Source of the DNA: Channa striata
Taxonomy: Eukaryota; Chordata; Actinopteri; Anabantiformes; Channidae
Assembly: GCA_033026295.1 (NCBI GenBank)
Contig: CM065182.1
Coordinates: forward strand, 13,330,001-13,394,000
Reading direction: 5' to 3'
DNA: 64,000 nt
Shown: in pieces, positions 50,560 to 63,720 of the stretch
Numbering within the stretch: the stretch's first letter is position 1
Layout: each line of letters begins with the position of its first letter
Position numbers and translations under genes: made by a program
The notes under the pieces: model-generated
Told to the model about the DNA's origin: nothing
What the model saw: only the letters and a program-made list of their open reading frames with translations
Database searches by the model: none

Positions 50560-50960
50560 TAGCTACGTTAGCAGCCAGTTAGCGTTACCTCTCTCTCTCT
50601 AACGCTGGGCTCCGGTGAGACGTGAACTCACCCGGGATTAACCTTTTTCCCCTGCAGTAACGCTGGAGACAGTGAATATTTCCCCCATTAGCCACGGCGC
50701 TGACAGTCCCACAGTTTCATGTAAGCTAGCAACCGACAAAAAGCCTCGCTACGGTCTGCTAGCTGTGTCAATAAACACAGCGGTTTCGGCTAAGCTAGCT
50801 GTCATGTAAATGTCGCTTTTCCCGTCCGGAATAACGCACAGTACATGCTCATGGCTCCGTACCTGGTCTAACACCCGGACGTACTACGCCTGCAACGCTA
50901 CTGCTTCATCGTTTCGGTTGCGACGACAACCGACTCCAACAACAACGTGCTGTCAAGAGG
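50560..50960 (-). promoter_or_regulatory. u2surp: U2SURP-like gene promoter and 5' noncoding exon
   Basis: CpG-rich region with many GCTAGC/GTTAGC motifs (50524-50800). On the minus strand a donor (GACCAG|GTACGG) at 50863 closes a likely leader exon whose only ATG is followed by a stop two codons later, so translation should begin in the next exon at 49062. The intron 49070-50862 is AT-rich and holds nothing else recognised. Confidence 0.5.
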
Positions 50961-52150
50961 CGAGATCTCCGACTGGAGCTGAGGGGGAGTGAGGACGTTT
51001 GCTCCGCCGGCTAATAGCGGAGTCTGCCTCTGTGCTCATCCATATTCATGACCAGCACACACTCGGCTTTAATAAGGAGAGCCAGTCTGCAATTGTTTGC
51101 TGCTACAGTTTATTATTATCTCCTCAGCATGTCCACATTATGATTATGATAATGAAGAGAAGTGCATGTGTTTTTTTTGTTTTTCGTTATTAGAGTTTCT
51201 TGGCCAGTACAGATAATGAATTTATGCCAACCATCACCAGCAGTCATCTGACCAACAGGACAATTACTAAATACTCCAAATATTAAATACTCTTTCAGCT
51301 ATTAGCAATTGAGTTTAGTTTGGAGTTTGTCCAATTTAAAACTGGATAATAAGGATAGGGATTTTTTTCATTAGGTAGGCTTGGTTAAATAAAAGCTTTC
51401 TGCAAGAAAAATACAGGATGAATAAAATATCTTAAAGCTATGCTGTGATGGCATATAACCCACTAACACAGACGGAAATATAAATGAAAATCATCTAATC
51501 AAATAGCTTTTATCCTTTCTGCCTGTAACATTACCTAGACTTAAAACACCACAGGGATTATCATGCAGACTATGTTCGTGTGATTTGTTCGTAGTGTTAA
51601 AAAATAATAATAAAATTGTTCCAACCAATGAAATGAACACATATTAAGGTTAGAACAAATCAGCTGTTTTATGTCAACTGGATTTTTATGTTAAAACAAA
51701 TCACAGACGGTGTCCTAAAATGATCATGAAGATGACCTGAGATGCAGCTGGGTCATCCGGAGAGACACCGTATGTTCCACTGAGGCTGAGATGACTAGTG
51801 GAACTTTGGCTTTACTAGGTATGTTTGGGTCAAGACAACAGCTGATCAGATGAGGAAGGCTGACCAGAAGCACTTTCAGGATAATTATGATGTGATATTA
51901 GAGGTAAATACAATGCTTCATTAAATCTTGATGTAGGCACCACATCAGGGTCTGTCTCCCAATTATCCCCTAACCAAGAGTAGCTGGTAAGACACAGGCA
52001 GGCCAGTATGACAAAACCAGCAAATGCATGAGGCACAGTAGACTTACACTTATTATTGTTCAGACTATATGACTCCAAAAGACACCCAGCACTGCTTACA
52101 TATCTGAATATCCTAAATGCACTGGCCTCTAGCCATTAATAGTTTTTATG
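50961..52150. other. U2SURP-like gene to lrch2 intergenic region
   Basis: About 1.2 kb of mostly AT-rich DNA between two divergent promoters. No supported gene and no clear repeat family. It may carry shared regulatory sequence. Confidence 0.6.
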
Positions 52151-52456
52151 ACAGTCATTATCCTCTCCCCCCTCCAGGCATCACCATCATACGGGCTGGT
52201 GTATGGGGGGCCCCGGTCCCCTGTGTGCTGCACTGGGCCCCCTGCTCTGATCTTTGTCATCAGCAGGTGGAGGAAGGGTAAAAGCCTAAAATGGCCACCG
52301 AGCCCCGCTCCCCATCACTGTGAGCACCACACGCAGCGCCACCTCCGAAGCCCATCCCCTAGCGTCCGTCCCGGGAATGCGCCCGCTTTGCGCATGGGCG
52401 GAGAAACTGCCGCTGTGCGCTGTTATTATTGTAAGAGTAATTTCTTTTTAACGAAA
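52151..52456 (+). promoter_or_regulatory. lrch2: lrch2 promoter and 5' leader
   Basis: GC-rich run directly upstream of the lrch2 start, with CpG clusters that continue through exon 1 into intron 1 (to about 53.1 kb). No TATA box at a convincing spacing. An in-frame upstream ATG at 52394 lies in the leader. Confidence 0.5.
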
Positions 52457-55400
52457 ATGGCGTCTAGTCAGGGAGGTGTGGGAGCTGTCACGGCTCTACA
52501 AAGCCATCACTACCCGAGCGGGCCGCACTGGAGCCCGGGGATCAGCCACTTTCAGCACCAGCAGCACCACACGGCCCGCAGTCTGGACCGGGCTCTGGAG
52601 GATGCCGTGTGCTCGGGGATACTGAACCTGAGCGGTAGGAAGCTGAGGGAGTATCCGGGGGGGAGCTACGACCTCACCGATACAACGCAAGCAGGTGGGT
52701 TGCCGTGCGTGCATGGAGAACCGGAAGCCGCGGGAGTCGCTCCCTGGGAGCCGAACGCACAAACGCCGTGGCCGGTTGACGCGCTCGCATTGTGCACGGA
52801 TTTGTGTCGGGTCTCCCGCACAGGGACGCGGGGGGACCGTGTTTAGAGGCGTGTACCGCCCCGGACCCGCCGTCTGTAACCGAGCCTGGGATACAACCCA
52901 CATCTGGGTGCGGGATAACAGGCTAGTTACTGACCGCTCGGGCTCACGTCCGTTTACTGGAAAGTGGGCTCGGCTGCTGCTGCTGCTGCTGTGCGGCTGC
53001 TTGGGTCGACGCCAGTGGCTTTCTGTAGCCCCCCATGAGACGTGGATGAGACGGCAGGCGCACCCAAGTCAGGCGCTGTGCAGCGGTTTGCACGCAGAAC
53101 TGCAGCTGGTTTCTGCAGGAGCAGAATGTGAATGAAGTGAGAAGCCAGGTGTGAACCTTCCTCCGATCGATTGCATGCGAGCACACATGCTTTAATAAAA
53201 AAAAAAAATAAAAATCGGCACATCCAGACAAAAGATGCAGAGCAGCTACTTGCAGCCTCACCCCTTGTCTGCCCGGGTGCATGAGCTCATGATCTGTCAG
53301 AGAAGGAAGATACTGGCCTGCTTTTGGTTTCATATGTAGGCCAGTAGCCTTTTTTTAGTTTTTGGTCATATCTTCGAATGGGTTTCTGCAGGGGCTCATA
53401 CAATATTGATCCATGATATTCTGAGTTAGTGGGATAAGTCCAGTATTAGGTTCAGTTTTCTAAGGTATGTGAGAGGATGAGGTCTTTACACAACACAACT
53501 TTTACACATGAAGGATTCCAAGATTAACAATGCAGATAATAATATTTTGTTTCAAGGAACGAAATTTAAGATGATATTTGGGGTTGTATCAGTGCAGAAA
53601 TGTGGATATAATGGCAAAATAAAAAAAAAATGGTGAAACGGAATAATTATTAATCATCCTCATTATTTGGGATATCTAAAAGATGCTGAGTCTCAGAATG
53701 AGTCCCCTCCTCTGAGGTGTCCACATACCATATGGTGTTAGTCATTTGCAGCTCATGGCAAGCTGCTGGCTTGTTGGAGTGACTCTACCCCAAGGGATTT
53801 AGTGCTCCAAGAAATTGCTTCCTCTCCATATTCAGCTTTTCTTTTAACCCAGAGAAAAATTCTAATCTTAAGTACAATAAAAAGTGCAGAAGTAGAACAC
53901 AGTAAAATTCTGTTGTGGATCATAAAATATCCACTTTAGAAAACAATTTGACTATAGTCTTTAAAGATTACTTGTGGACAGGTAACAGGTAAATGTTTAA
54001 AGGAACATTTTTGATGCATGTACAGATTGTTGCTTTTCGGTGATCTAGGTGCATGAAGATCCTGACCTCTGCAGTGGGCCTCGAAACAGACAAGAACCAC
54101 TAATTTATGCAGTGAAATGACTGGATATAATACTAATAGTGATAAAATAAAAATTGCTTGTGAATAGCCTTAATCCTTGAAGAAGTGAATAGGTGAATAT
54201 TATTAGAAGTGAATTTTATGCATAGGTTGGCTTTTATAGTCACAGACATGGCAGTAAGTTAGTGTGCAATCTCTGTACACTTGTTAAAATATGATTTATT
54301 ACTGAAGAGCTCAGTATCTAAATGGAGACTGACTTGAATGGCAACATGCATGTTGTTGCAAAAAGCTCCCAACACCTCACAGCATCGTACTTTACATCAA
54401 ATACAACGTCTGCTATGAAAAGCAAGTACTTCTCGTACAAGTTAAAAATTGTGTTTGGCCTGTTAAAGATTACCTTTTCTTGCAGCCCTAGACAATTGAA
54501 AGTTGATGATTAAAAAGAAGTGACTCATTCAGCGGAAAACACTCTTAGTTGTACGTATCATTGGACTTTATTTCCTAATACAATATGGGAACTAATTACA
54601 TCTTTACCCTCATTTAATCGAAAGCATGTTAACCCTGCAAAAATTGGGTGTTATTATAATTTTATCAGTCCAGTTGCTGGTTTTATACAGAGCAGGCTCT
54701 AACTGAGAGATCTGCATCTGACTGCGTTTGTATAAGAGCAGAGAAAGAGAGACCCGCTCACACATAGGTGTCTGTTTGCAGTGTTCTACTGGCAGTTTGT
54801 CTCCAGTCACTTTGTTGAAAGTGCAAGATCTTCTAGCCATTGCCCTGACCTTGGACAGGGGCTGAGGTGCAGTCCATCAACCTGGGCAGATGCCCAGGTT
54901 TTAGATCCCACCATGCTCACTTCTGCCGGTACCCTGCCCCTGAGGAGACAAATGCACGCACATGTACATTAGACCGTGTGAGGGGCTTTCACTGCAGCAG
55001 TCTGTTTACATGTGTGGATTATTTCCAGACAGAAAATAATGTGTAGACTGCAGGAAGGTCAGCTGTTGTACTGTATGTGTGACAACACAATGAATCATTT
55101 ACAACAACAATATGTATAAGTTTGTGGTTTTACTTTATTCTCAGTTTTTTAATGACTCAGCTTCAAAATTGAAGACTGAACAGAATCTGACATGCCATTA
55201 CAAATTTATTGCCTTTTTGCACGTCCTTGCAGCTTCTATTAATAGTTTGGTGTTATATTTAGCAGCCAAATAACAACTTTAAATGAAAAACAAAACACGA
55301 GGTCAAAGAAAACACATTACCTGTAGGTGTATGTGTTATTGATTTGAAAGCCAAGAATGAACCAAAAGCTGAAAGATTGGATGTGGATTCTGTCCAAACT

Positions 55401-58400
55401 GCACTGTGTAAGGCTAGTTTAAACAGGTGGTAAAATGAACACAATTTCACATAGTTTGAATGATTCTTTGTTGTCACATACTTGAGAAGATTGGTTGTTT
55501 GAGACAGTCTGTGAAGGGCACACAGAACAAGGAAGACTTCTGGTATTTATTAATCAACCCTTGTAAATACTGTATCAGGACTCATTGAAGTGAAGCCACA
55601 AACCGAGCTGATGCAAATAGTTTCAAGTGGATTTACAGGGAAAAACACAAAAATCATACATGTTTCTCCTTTAGTCCTAAATTCAATTAAAATATCCCTG
55701 ATCCTGCCCTGTCTCTACTTGTGTCATAGCTGCTCTGTGAAGAATATCATGCTCAGAAAAATATGTTTACACAAGAAATAGCATAAACAGATTTTATCAT
55801 TTGAGAAAATTGCTTTTTCTACATACTTTGGGCTACTAGGTTTTTTTTGCAACCATAGCAATATGTGTGTAACTTGGAAAGCATCCACATTCCTAGTGTT
55901 TCTTCCCTTTCGTTTCCTTTTCGTTCCTGCATGTCATGACAAGACACATGCATAGCTGTCAGCAAGCACACATTTTGTAATATTATTGTCCTGCTGTAAA
56001 ACAAAGTACCAGCACTGAAATGATGCTTCTGGTATCATATTTATTATTTTATATAATGTTGCTTGTGTTTTTCCTAAATTAGAGGTTTTATTCAATGAGG
56101 TTTGTTATTAAAATGAATTATTTCTTGCAGTAGGAGCATATATGTATGCATGTATCATTTTTTTAGGTGATGCCTGATTGTCCCACTATTTCTCACGTAA
56201 CTTTAGTTTTTGGAGAAATCACGTAGATTTTGTCTGATTAGAAACCTGTACTATTGTAGAGCTGGATGGAAAACAAAATGCGGCCTCTTTCTCTTAAGCC
56301 CTGGACTGAAAAAGTCTTCTTGGGAAATCAAACTGATGTTACTAAAAACAAAATAAGAGCATCAGAATTATGTGGTAGCTATGGTTTAATTAAAATGGGA
56401 TTTATTTATTTGCAATCAATTATCAGTTTTTTATTTTATTAATCAGTCAATATATAATATCATGTTCTGTTGTTTGACGTTGATAGTTTTAATATTAACT
56501 AAACCAATGTGTAATCCACTGTACAAAGTCATATTCAAAATTTTCTTGCAAAAAAATGGAAAAAACTTGTCAGCTGTGATTATTTAAATATTTGAATGAA
56601 AACTGTAGATTTAACAAAGACCACCCAAAGCAGATGAGAAAAAAAACATACTGTACCATATACTTGACTACTTAATTTTCATGATAATGTCACCATTGAT
56701 TGGCTGCTGACACTAATTATGACTGACTGACTGATTTTGACCTGAAACTGATGCAGTGACGGTCTGTAACTCCTATGAGGAAAAAATAATGACAACAAAA
56801 TAAAGCATTCTGTGAAAATCATATTATATTTGATGTGCCTATAATATTGTATCTGTAGATGTGGATAAATGAGTGTGGCTGCACCGAGCCTGGACTGATT
56901 CAGTGTCTAGAAGATATTTAGGAACATATCTGGTGGGGGAAGTGTAGATTCTGTGTAACTGTTACACATGGACTAGACTGTAATATTGAAATACTCACCG
57001 CTGGTCGCGCTCTCCCCCAAAACCTGATCAATGATTTTTCTGACACCCAACATGGGCCTGACACCCAAAAATAAGTCATATTAAAGACTAGCCTTATTTT
57101 AGCATCTATAGGTGACTGTCCGTCAAACACTGGAATCCCCACAGAAGGTTCCTACCTGCTCCGACCACTCAGCACAGCTCTACACCTTACCCAAAATCCG
57201 CCATCCAGAACCTGGGCCTCATCTGCGGGGCACAGTCAATTAAACCCGGTTAATTCTGTTTTTGTCCTGTTGTGTTTCTTTTCTTTAAACTCAGCCTAAT
57301 TATGACAATATTGTCATAAGCACTACAATAAGGAGAGTAGGATTTGAACATTTTGGTGTCTCTTTCTGCACATGGTCATGGGATATGTTGTAAGCAAAGA
57401 TGTTTTTGTCTGTTGTGTGAAGATTAAGACAAATGGATTTTTTTACTTTGAAACTGAAATGTTTCTTGTTCCAAATGTGACTGTAGTGTCTTGCTCCAGC
57501 ACACAGCAGTGCAAAATTTGCTGTGTCATAAAGTCATAGCCTGACATCATATCAAATGAATAGATTGCTGATTTGGCATGAGCACGCAGTGCAGCACAGC
57601 AGATCCTTGTTGAGGAGCTCATCTGCCCGACAGACCCTGTCCTGCGGGAGCTCTAGCCAACCAGCAGGTGAATAAAAGACCCACTGTGGGCTGCAGATGG
57701 TGCATTGCCTCGGTTGGAGGAGGGAGAAGGGACTGGAGACAGGCTAACAAAGACTACATCCACCCACCCCCGTCACCCACATGATTCCACTGCTACTGAA
57801 GACTCCCCAGCTGTGGGGTTGGAGGGGTGGGGGGGGGTGTCTATTAACAGCTGGGTCCCAGCATCAAGGTCTGAGCCTCTGGGAAAGGCAGACTTTACTC
57901 TTAATGGAAAACAAGCATCCGCCTTGACCTCAGCTTTGGTCTTTCTCCGTTTTCTGATTTCTCTTTCCTTTAACATTCGTACGTATTTCCCTTTATGCTG
58001 CTGACTGTCCATGGTCCATGGTTCTCACTCCTCTTAGAGCTCAGACCATAGTCACAGAGTGGTTTGGCTTAATGCACAGGCACATTCGGGCACACCTCAT
58101 GACATCATGTAATTTTACCATGTTGTGATTGAAGATTATGATCCAGTCCACACTAAACAAAAACCCTGTTAACTGTAGGGTAGTGAGTGCTCTCAATAAA
58201 GCCCACATACAGTAGCTTATGATTGCATACATAAAAGAATACACCAGCAGTAGTGTTTGCTTGTGAATCAATATTGATTCAGCGCTTCATTTGGGTGCAA
58301 CAGTACATTCTAGTATTGTGTAGCTTCTCACATATTGTGGGTCTTGCATTTTGTGGGCAAATTCCTACTGTGTCATGTCCCAAGCTTGCTGGTTGGATTC

Positions 58401-61400
58401 TTAGATTCAATAATGCATTCAGTGCATGCAGACAAGAGGGTTGGCAGTTAAAAACAGAACTACACCGAGCTATTCATACCTCTTGATGTTTTCATATATT
58501 AATAGAGCTGTCCTGACTTTACATGTGTTATAAATAATCTGTTAAGCATAGTGCTGTTATGGACAAACTTACAAGTCATACATTATAGTTAAAATATGGA
58601 ACATAGGGAATCCACGTTTGAGAAACCCACTGGTTTCTGTTACTTTTTTTTTTTTTTAGCAATCATAACATAATGACTGTAGCCTTAAAAAGATCCACAT
58701 TCCTGACTGGTGTGTGTTCCCTTCTGGTTCCTTTTTAGATGTGCATGTCTAGACAACACATAGCAAGAGTACAAGGCCTTATTGCACTAATGAGTTTGTT
58801 GTTAAAAATTATAAGAAACTGTAATATAATATACAGTATGTTCAGCCTTCACTGTAAAATCAGGTCTTACAATACAGTAACACTACAGCTGCACACACAC
58901 AAACCGATTTTGCAGTTGTTGAACCCTGAAGTGAGTGATATAAAATGAATGGTAGTCTTTGTGTGCACTTTTTCCAAAGGTCACCATGTATCTTCCTGTT
59001 TTCTGTTTAAACAAGAGCTGTTTGGGTCAGGCTACTTTGTTAGAGGGAAGACACGCACAGAAAGAGAAAGCAGCATGTACACTGTGTTTAGCTGTGGAAA
59101 TGATTCAGCAACCGTAAGGGATATTGTGCCTTAACACCAGCAAATGTAGAGGAAAGAAGAACTTTGCAAAGCTCAATCAAAAGATAAACCCTTTCCTATG
59201 TACAAGGCCTTTGTATTTTTACATCTTTCTACCAACATCTTCCATACGTCCATATGTTTGATTTTACTGACTTGATCTTGTTTCTGCAGTGTCCTTTAAC
59301 GAACATAATGCATTTGTGTTCTCACTACCCATGTAAGATTTGCACGAGAATCTGTATGTCAGTTTTTCCATCGGGCTCAGTCTATCTCTTTATTCCTGCT
59401 AGAAGCAATAAGAAAGCAGCCTTAAAAAGCCTTGAAGGCGAGGCTGTGCTCATATTCATTGACTAGAAGAGGGACTGCATTCATCTCGATGATAGAAGCC
59501 CCCTCTTGTAGCTGACTATTGCGGGACTGTGACATATCAGCAAATTGGCTCCAGTAGTAAAGCAGAGCACTGAGGTTACAGTTAGGTCTGCACTAACTGT
59601 GGGACACACTTTAAATTAAAGCTTGTCTCATTTTGATACTGAATCAATATGAAGCTCTTTTGCAACCCTCTGCCTTTCTTTCTTCTAAACACAAAACGTA
59701 CTAAGAAATATAATATGATTAGAACATCTTTAAATAGAAAGTGCAGACGATTATTATTATTTTAATAACAAAAGCTAGTACTTTCTGTTTCTTTCATTTG
59801 AATATTTGTTCAAAAATAGTGTACAATAATTGTTTATATTTCCAACTGTATAATTTTTAAAAATATATGCTAATGCTTTAGTAATACTGCTAGTCCAAAC
59901 GATTTAACATTTCAGCAATTTCATACACTGACTTGCCACTTCATGTATTATGGATTCTCAGTCCCTGTTCATTTTAGAAAAGGGGGCCAAAACTTATAAC
60001 CACCTCTTCTTATATTGCCTTCTTATTAAGTCCAGCACACACCACGTCTTCAATAATAAACAAAATTATCACCTTTCTTGAAAGTTTAATCTTGAAAACT
60101 AAGAGATTTTAACATGGTAAAAGTAGAATTCATGGCAGAGCTGCAGTGTTGGATTGCATTAGATTGTACAGTCGTACCTAATAAAGTGGCCAGTGAATGT
60201 ATATTCATGGTGCTTTCAGAGAGTTTTTGAACATTATTGCATTATTACATTTCCAGGAAGATTGATTTTTAAAAAATGAGAATTTACACTAGCTCCTAAT
60301 CCTTTGAGGTCCACGACTCTGTTGCAGTGTTCAATGATGAGGCATGTAACCTACGACTTTGTCATAAAATGGTTTCGCTCAGTCCTTCAGGCCTGCGGTC
60401 TCTAATATCTAAAGCATAAATAATAATGAATGGTGTATGTCTACTGTATGTTTAAAGTGCGCGTATTTGATCAGCTTCTGTTTCTCCGACCTTGCAGATT
60501 TGTCCAAAAATCGGCTCGCAGAAATTCCCCCAGAACTGTGTCTTTTTGCTCCCCTCGAGTCACTCAACCTCTACCACAACTGCATCAAGTGCATCCCAGA
60601 AGCCATCATCAACCTACAGATGCTGACTTTTCTTGACATCAGGTGAATGATTCCTTACAATGTACTTTCATCTAGCAATGTTTAGGTGTGTTTGATTTTA
60701 TCTCTCTCAGGGGCTTCTAGTTCCCCTTTCAGTGCACTAACAGGGCAACACTTCTTACATGAAAGAGAGACATTTCCTCTTTTTTTTTGGAAACTTAATT
60801 CCCAATCAGCAGATCCTCACAGTTACATTGTTCTCTGTTCCATTTTTTAAAGTAGGTCAATGTTTTATCTTTCTTAACAGTCGAAACCTCCTGTCAGTTT
60901 TGCCAAAATACCTGTTCAACCTCCCCCTCAAAGTTCTGCTTGTGAGCAACAACAAACTTGTGTCCGTCCCTGAAGAGATCGGCAAGGCCAAAGAGTTGAT
61001 GGAGCTGGTGAGCACTGTGCATGTGTCAATGCCTGAGAACTCATATTATCTATTCTGTATAGCCAAGTAATCCAATTTCTTGTGGTTTGTCTCCCCTTGC
61101 AGGATGTGAGCTGTAATGAGATCCAGGTGTTGCCTGCACAGGTGGGTAGGCTTCACGCCTTACGAGAACTCAACGTCAGGAAGAACTGTCTTCACATGCT
61201 GCCTGAGGGTGAGTCCATGAATCCTCACAGTGCTCTTCACAAGTGCCCCACATTTCTTTAGTTGAAATTTTTGGCAAGCAGAAATTTTCTACTACAGCCA
61301 GAAACAACATCTCTAAATTTTAGCTTTGTGTTCAGTCATGCTGGAACAGATTAAATATCCTCACTGAACATAAACAACTACTCCATACTGTAACAGAGCC

Positions 61401-63720
61401 GTGTCAGTGAATACCTTTACTGGTAAAATGTGTTTACTTTGTTTGAATTTACCAAGGGTCAACTTTGTGAAGCAAACACATGCTAATAGGAGTTGGTTTC
61501 ACTTTACATGCATTTGAATTTGAGTGTGTTAAATAATAAAAATGTAAAATGATCTCACCCTTAAGTTGGACAGTTTAGACATATTCAAATAAAGAAATTG
61601 GGAAATGTGCATTGCAAAGTGTTTAGACAATATCACACACAAATAGAATCTAGTGAAAAGCATAAAGCTGTTGCATAAAAATTGCATTATGCAAAGTCTG
61701 TGATGTAGTGTATTTTGGCATTCCACCCATATAAGGGACAAAAAGTCTCGACCTCCACTGCACCAGTTTTGAGTCTCTAACTCAATCGCTGGAGTAGTCC
61801 TTTGAGATGTTGTGCTGCTGTGCACATTAGATTAGCACGTAAATAAGACCAATATGGACCAGACTTCGAATATTGTGTAGGTCTTCCCTACTAGCATAAC
61901 GCACCACACACTGTGTTGCTGATTGAATGTTGGAATCAACAGTCGATCTTGCCTGTGCTTGCAGAGTTGGCTGACCTGCCTCTCATACGACTTGACTTCT
62001 CCTGCAATAAGATCACAGAGATTCCTCCAGCCTACAGAAAACTTATGCAGCTGCAGCACATCATCCTAGACAACAATCCTATGCAGTCTCCTCCCGCGCA
62101 GGTATGTGCAAACTTTTCTTGATTGTGTCTCTGCATATTGTGTTGATGTGAAGTGTATATACACTCACCAGACATCTTATTAGTTGCAGCTTTCGAAACT
62201 GCCTCAATCTTCTGTGGCATAGATTCAACAAGATGCTAGTAATATTCCTAGTGCATATTGATATGATAGCATCAGACGGTTGCTGCAGATTTGTCAGCTG
62301 CGCATCCATAATGTGAATCTCACATTCCACCACACCCCAAAGTTGTTCTATTGGATTGAGATCTGGTGACTGTGGGTCATTTGAGTACAGAGAACTCATC
62401 ACCATGTCCAAGAAGCCAGTTTGAGATGACTTCAGCTCTGTGACTTGACATATTACTCCTGCTGGATGCAGAAATTAAAACGTGCATGCAATGTGGCTAT
62501 AGGGATGGATATGGTCAGGAATAAAACTCAGCAATCAAACGATGCTTAGTTGGTAATAAGTGGTCCAAAGTGTGAGAACAAAATATCCCCAACTCCATTA
62601 CATTACCACCAGCACCCTAAATCATTAATACCAGGCAGAATATATGCAAGCTTTCATGTTTTTAATGCCAAACTTCGACCCTACTCATCAGACCAATCTT
62701 CTGTTATCCAGTTTAGCCCAGCCCTTGCAATATTTAGCCTCAGTTTCCCATTTTTAGCTGACAGGAGTGGTCTCCCCATGGGAACTTGTGCTGCTGTAGC
62801 CCATCTGCTTCACGGTTTGGTGTGTAGTGCTCCAGAGATGCTCTTCTGTATATATCAATTGTTATTTGAGTTACTGTTGCCTTTGTATCAGCTTGCATCA
62901 CTCTGGCCATTCTCCTGCGACCTCTGACATCAACAAGGCTTTTCCACATAGAGAACTGACGCTTGTTGGATATTTTTCTCTTTTTCAGACATTCTCTGTA
63001 AACCCTAGAGATGATTGAGTGGCAAAATCCCACTAGATGAGTAGTTTCTGAAATACTCACATGTCAGGCACCAACAACCATGGTGCCTTTAATGTCACTT
63101 AAATTACATTTCTCCTGCTCTGACGCTCTGTTTGAACTACAGCACATCGTCTTGACCATGTCTACATATCTAAATGCCATGTGATTGGCTCATTAGATAT
63201 TTGTGTTCGAGAGCAGTTGGGCAATTGTACCTAATAAGTTGGCCACTTACTTGGGTAGTGCTAAACACACAGCTGGGTTAGTGACAGGAATATCATTTTC
63301 CACCCATTGACATGAACCTGGTGCAGTTGCGCCATCTAGTGGTTACATAAACTTGGACTCTACAGACATCTTTTGTGTATTACTATATTTCAGATTTGTC
63401 TAAAGGGCAAAGTGCACATATTCAAGTACCTGAACAGCCAGGCATGCAGGATGGACAAGAAACCAGACACTCTGGACCTCCCCTCCCTCAGCAAACGTTG
63501 CCTTCCACAGCCACTTACAGATAGGTGCTAACAGATGGAATATTTACATATTTTTGTACATGCAAATTTGTTTTGATCATTCACTGTTATGAAATCACAC
63601 TTTGATGAGATGTTTGGTTCTTATATTTTCAGCATGGAAGATTTTTACCCCAGTAAGAACCACGGGCCTGACTCTGGAATAGGTAGTGACAATGGTGACA
63701 AGAGGCTTTCTACAACAGAG
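52457..63720 (+). CDS. lrch2: Leucine-rich repeat and calponin-homology protein 2, N-terminal part; continues off the right edge
   Basis: Exons 52457-52694, 60498-60642, 60881-61007, 61103-61208, 61965-62101, 63394-63524, 63633-63720, all GT-AG and in one frame, give 324 residues; the C-terminal CH domain lies outside. The start MASSQGG resembles human LRCH2 MAASQGG. SLDRALEDA and LSGRKLREYPG precede the leucine-rich repeats (about residues 60-275), for example FAPLESLNLYHNCIKCIPEA, LPLKVLLVSNNKLVSVPEEI and LIRLDFSCNKITEIPP. The run KGKVHIFKYLN, MDKKPDTLDLPSLSKR and SMEDFYPSKNHGPDSGIGSD separates LRCH2 from LRCH1, LRCH3 and LRCH4. Family members are cortical scaffolds; the specific job of LRCH2 is poorly known. 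The start has A at -3 and G at +4. Confidence 0.95.
54879..54900. repeat. Short palindrome
   Basis: AACCTGGGCA, two bases, TGCCCAGGTT: perfect 10-bp arms in lrch2 intron 1. Probably chance or a protein-binding palindrome; no further context. Confidence 0.7.
55840..55966 (+). repeat. Diverged repeat, copy 1 (partner at 58640-58766)
   Basis: Both copies carry, in order, an oligo-T run, 'gcaaccatag' or 'gcaatcataa', 'atccacattcct', 'ttccctt', 'tcctttt' and 'catagc'. Similarity is roughly 65-70% by eye. It suggests an old interspersed repeat or local duplication. Confidence 0.5.
58640..58766 (+). repeat. Diverged repeat, copy 2 (partner at 55840-55966)
   Basis: Same order of motifs as copy 1 and same orientation, 2.8 kb downstream in the same intron. 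Borders are approximate. Confidence 0.5.
59923..60202. mobile_element. Short nonautonomous Tc1-type element (MITE)
   Basis: Left end 'atacactgacttgccactt' and right end 'aataaagtggccagtgaat' are diverged inverted repeats of the family whose ends read CACTCACCGGCCACTTTATT. About 280 bases, no coding content, AT-rich core. Same family ends as the longer element at 62157-63255. Confidence 0.65.
62157..63255 (-). mobile_element. Tc1/mariner-like transposon, inactive, in lrch2 intron 5
   Basis: Inverted ends 'cactcaccagacatcttatt' and 'aataagttggccacttac'. On the minus strand, pieces of transposase read ISETTHLVGF and SRVYREC (helix-turn-helix region, about 63054 down), RRMARVMQADTKATVTQIT, then near 62370 PQSPDLNPIEQLWGVVE, the segment around the third catalytic residue. 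The middle catalytic part is lost and frames are broken. It lies between lrch2 exons at 62101 and 63394, antisense to the gene. Confidence 0.85.

Larger units (their letters stand above)
52695..60497. other. lrch2 intron 1 (7.8 kb)
   Basis: GC-rich for the first 400 bases, including (CTG)6 at 52974-52991, then AT-rich. It contains a 22-base palindrome (54879-54900), a diverged pair of related segments (about 55840 and 58640) and a MITE (59923-60202). No exon or other gene is supported; 56.0-57.6 kb shows nothing notable. Confidence 0.65.

Noticed and set aside
52496..52903. Long open frames on the minus strand at lrch2 exon 1
   Set aside because: Antisense shadow of a GC-rich coding exon and CpG island; no family similarity.
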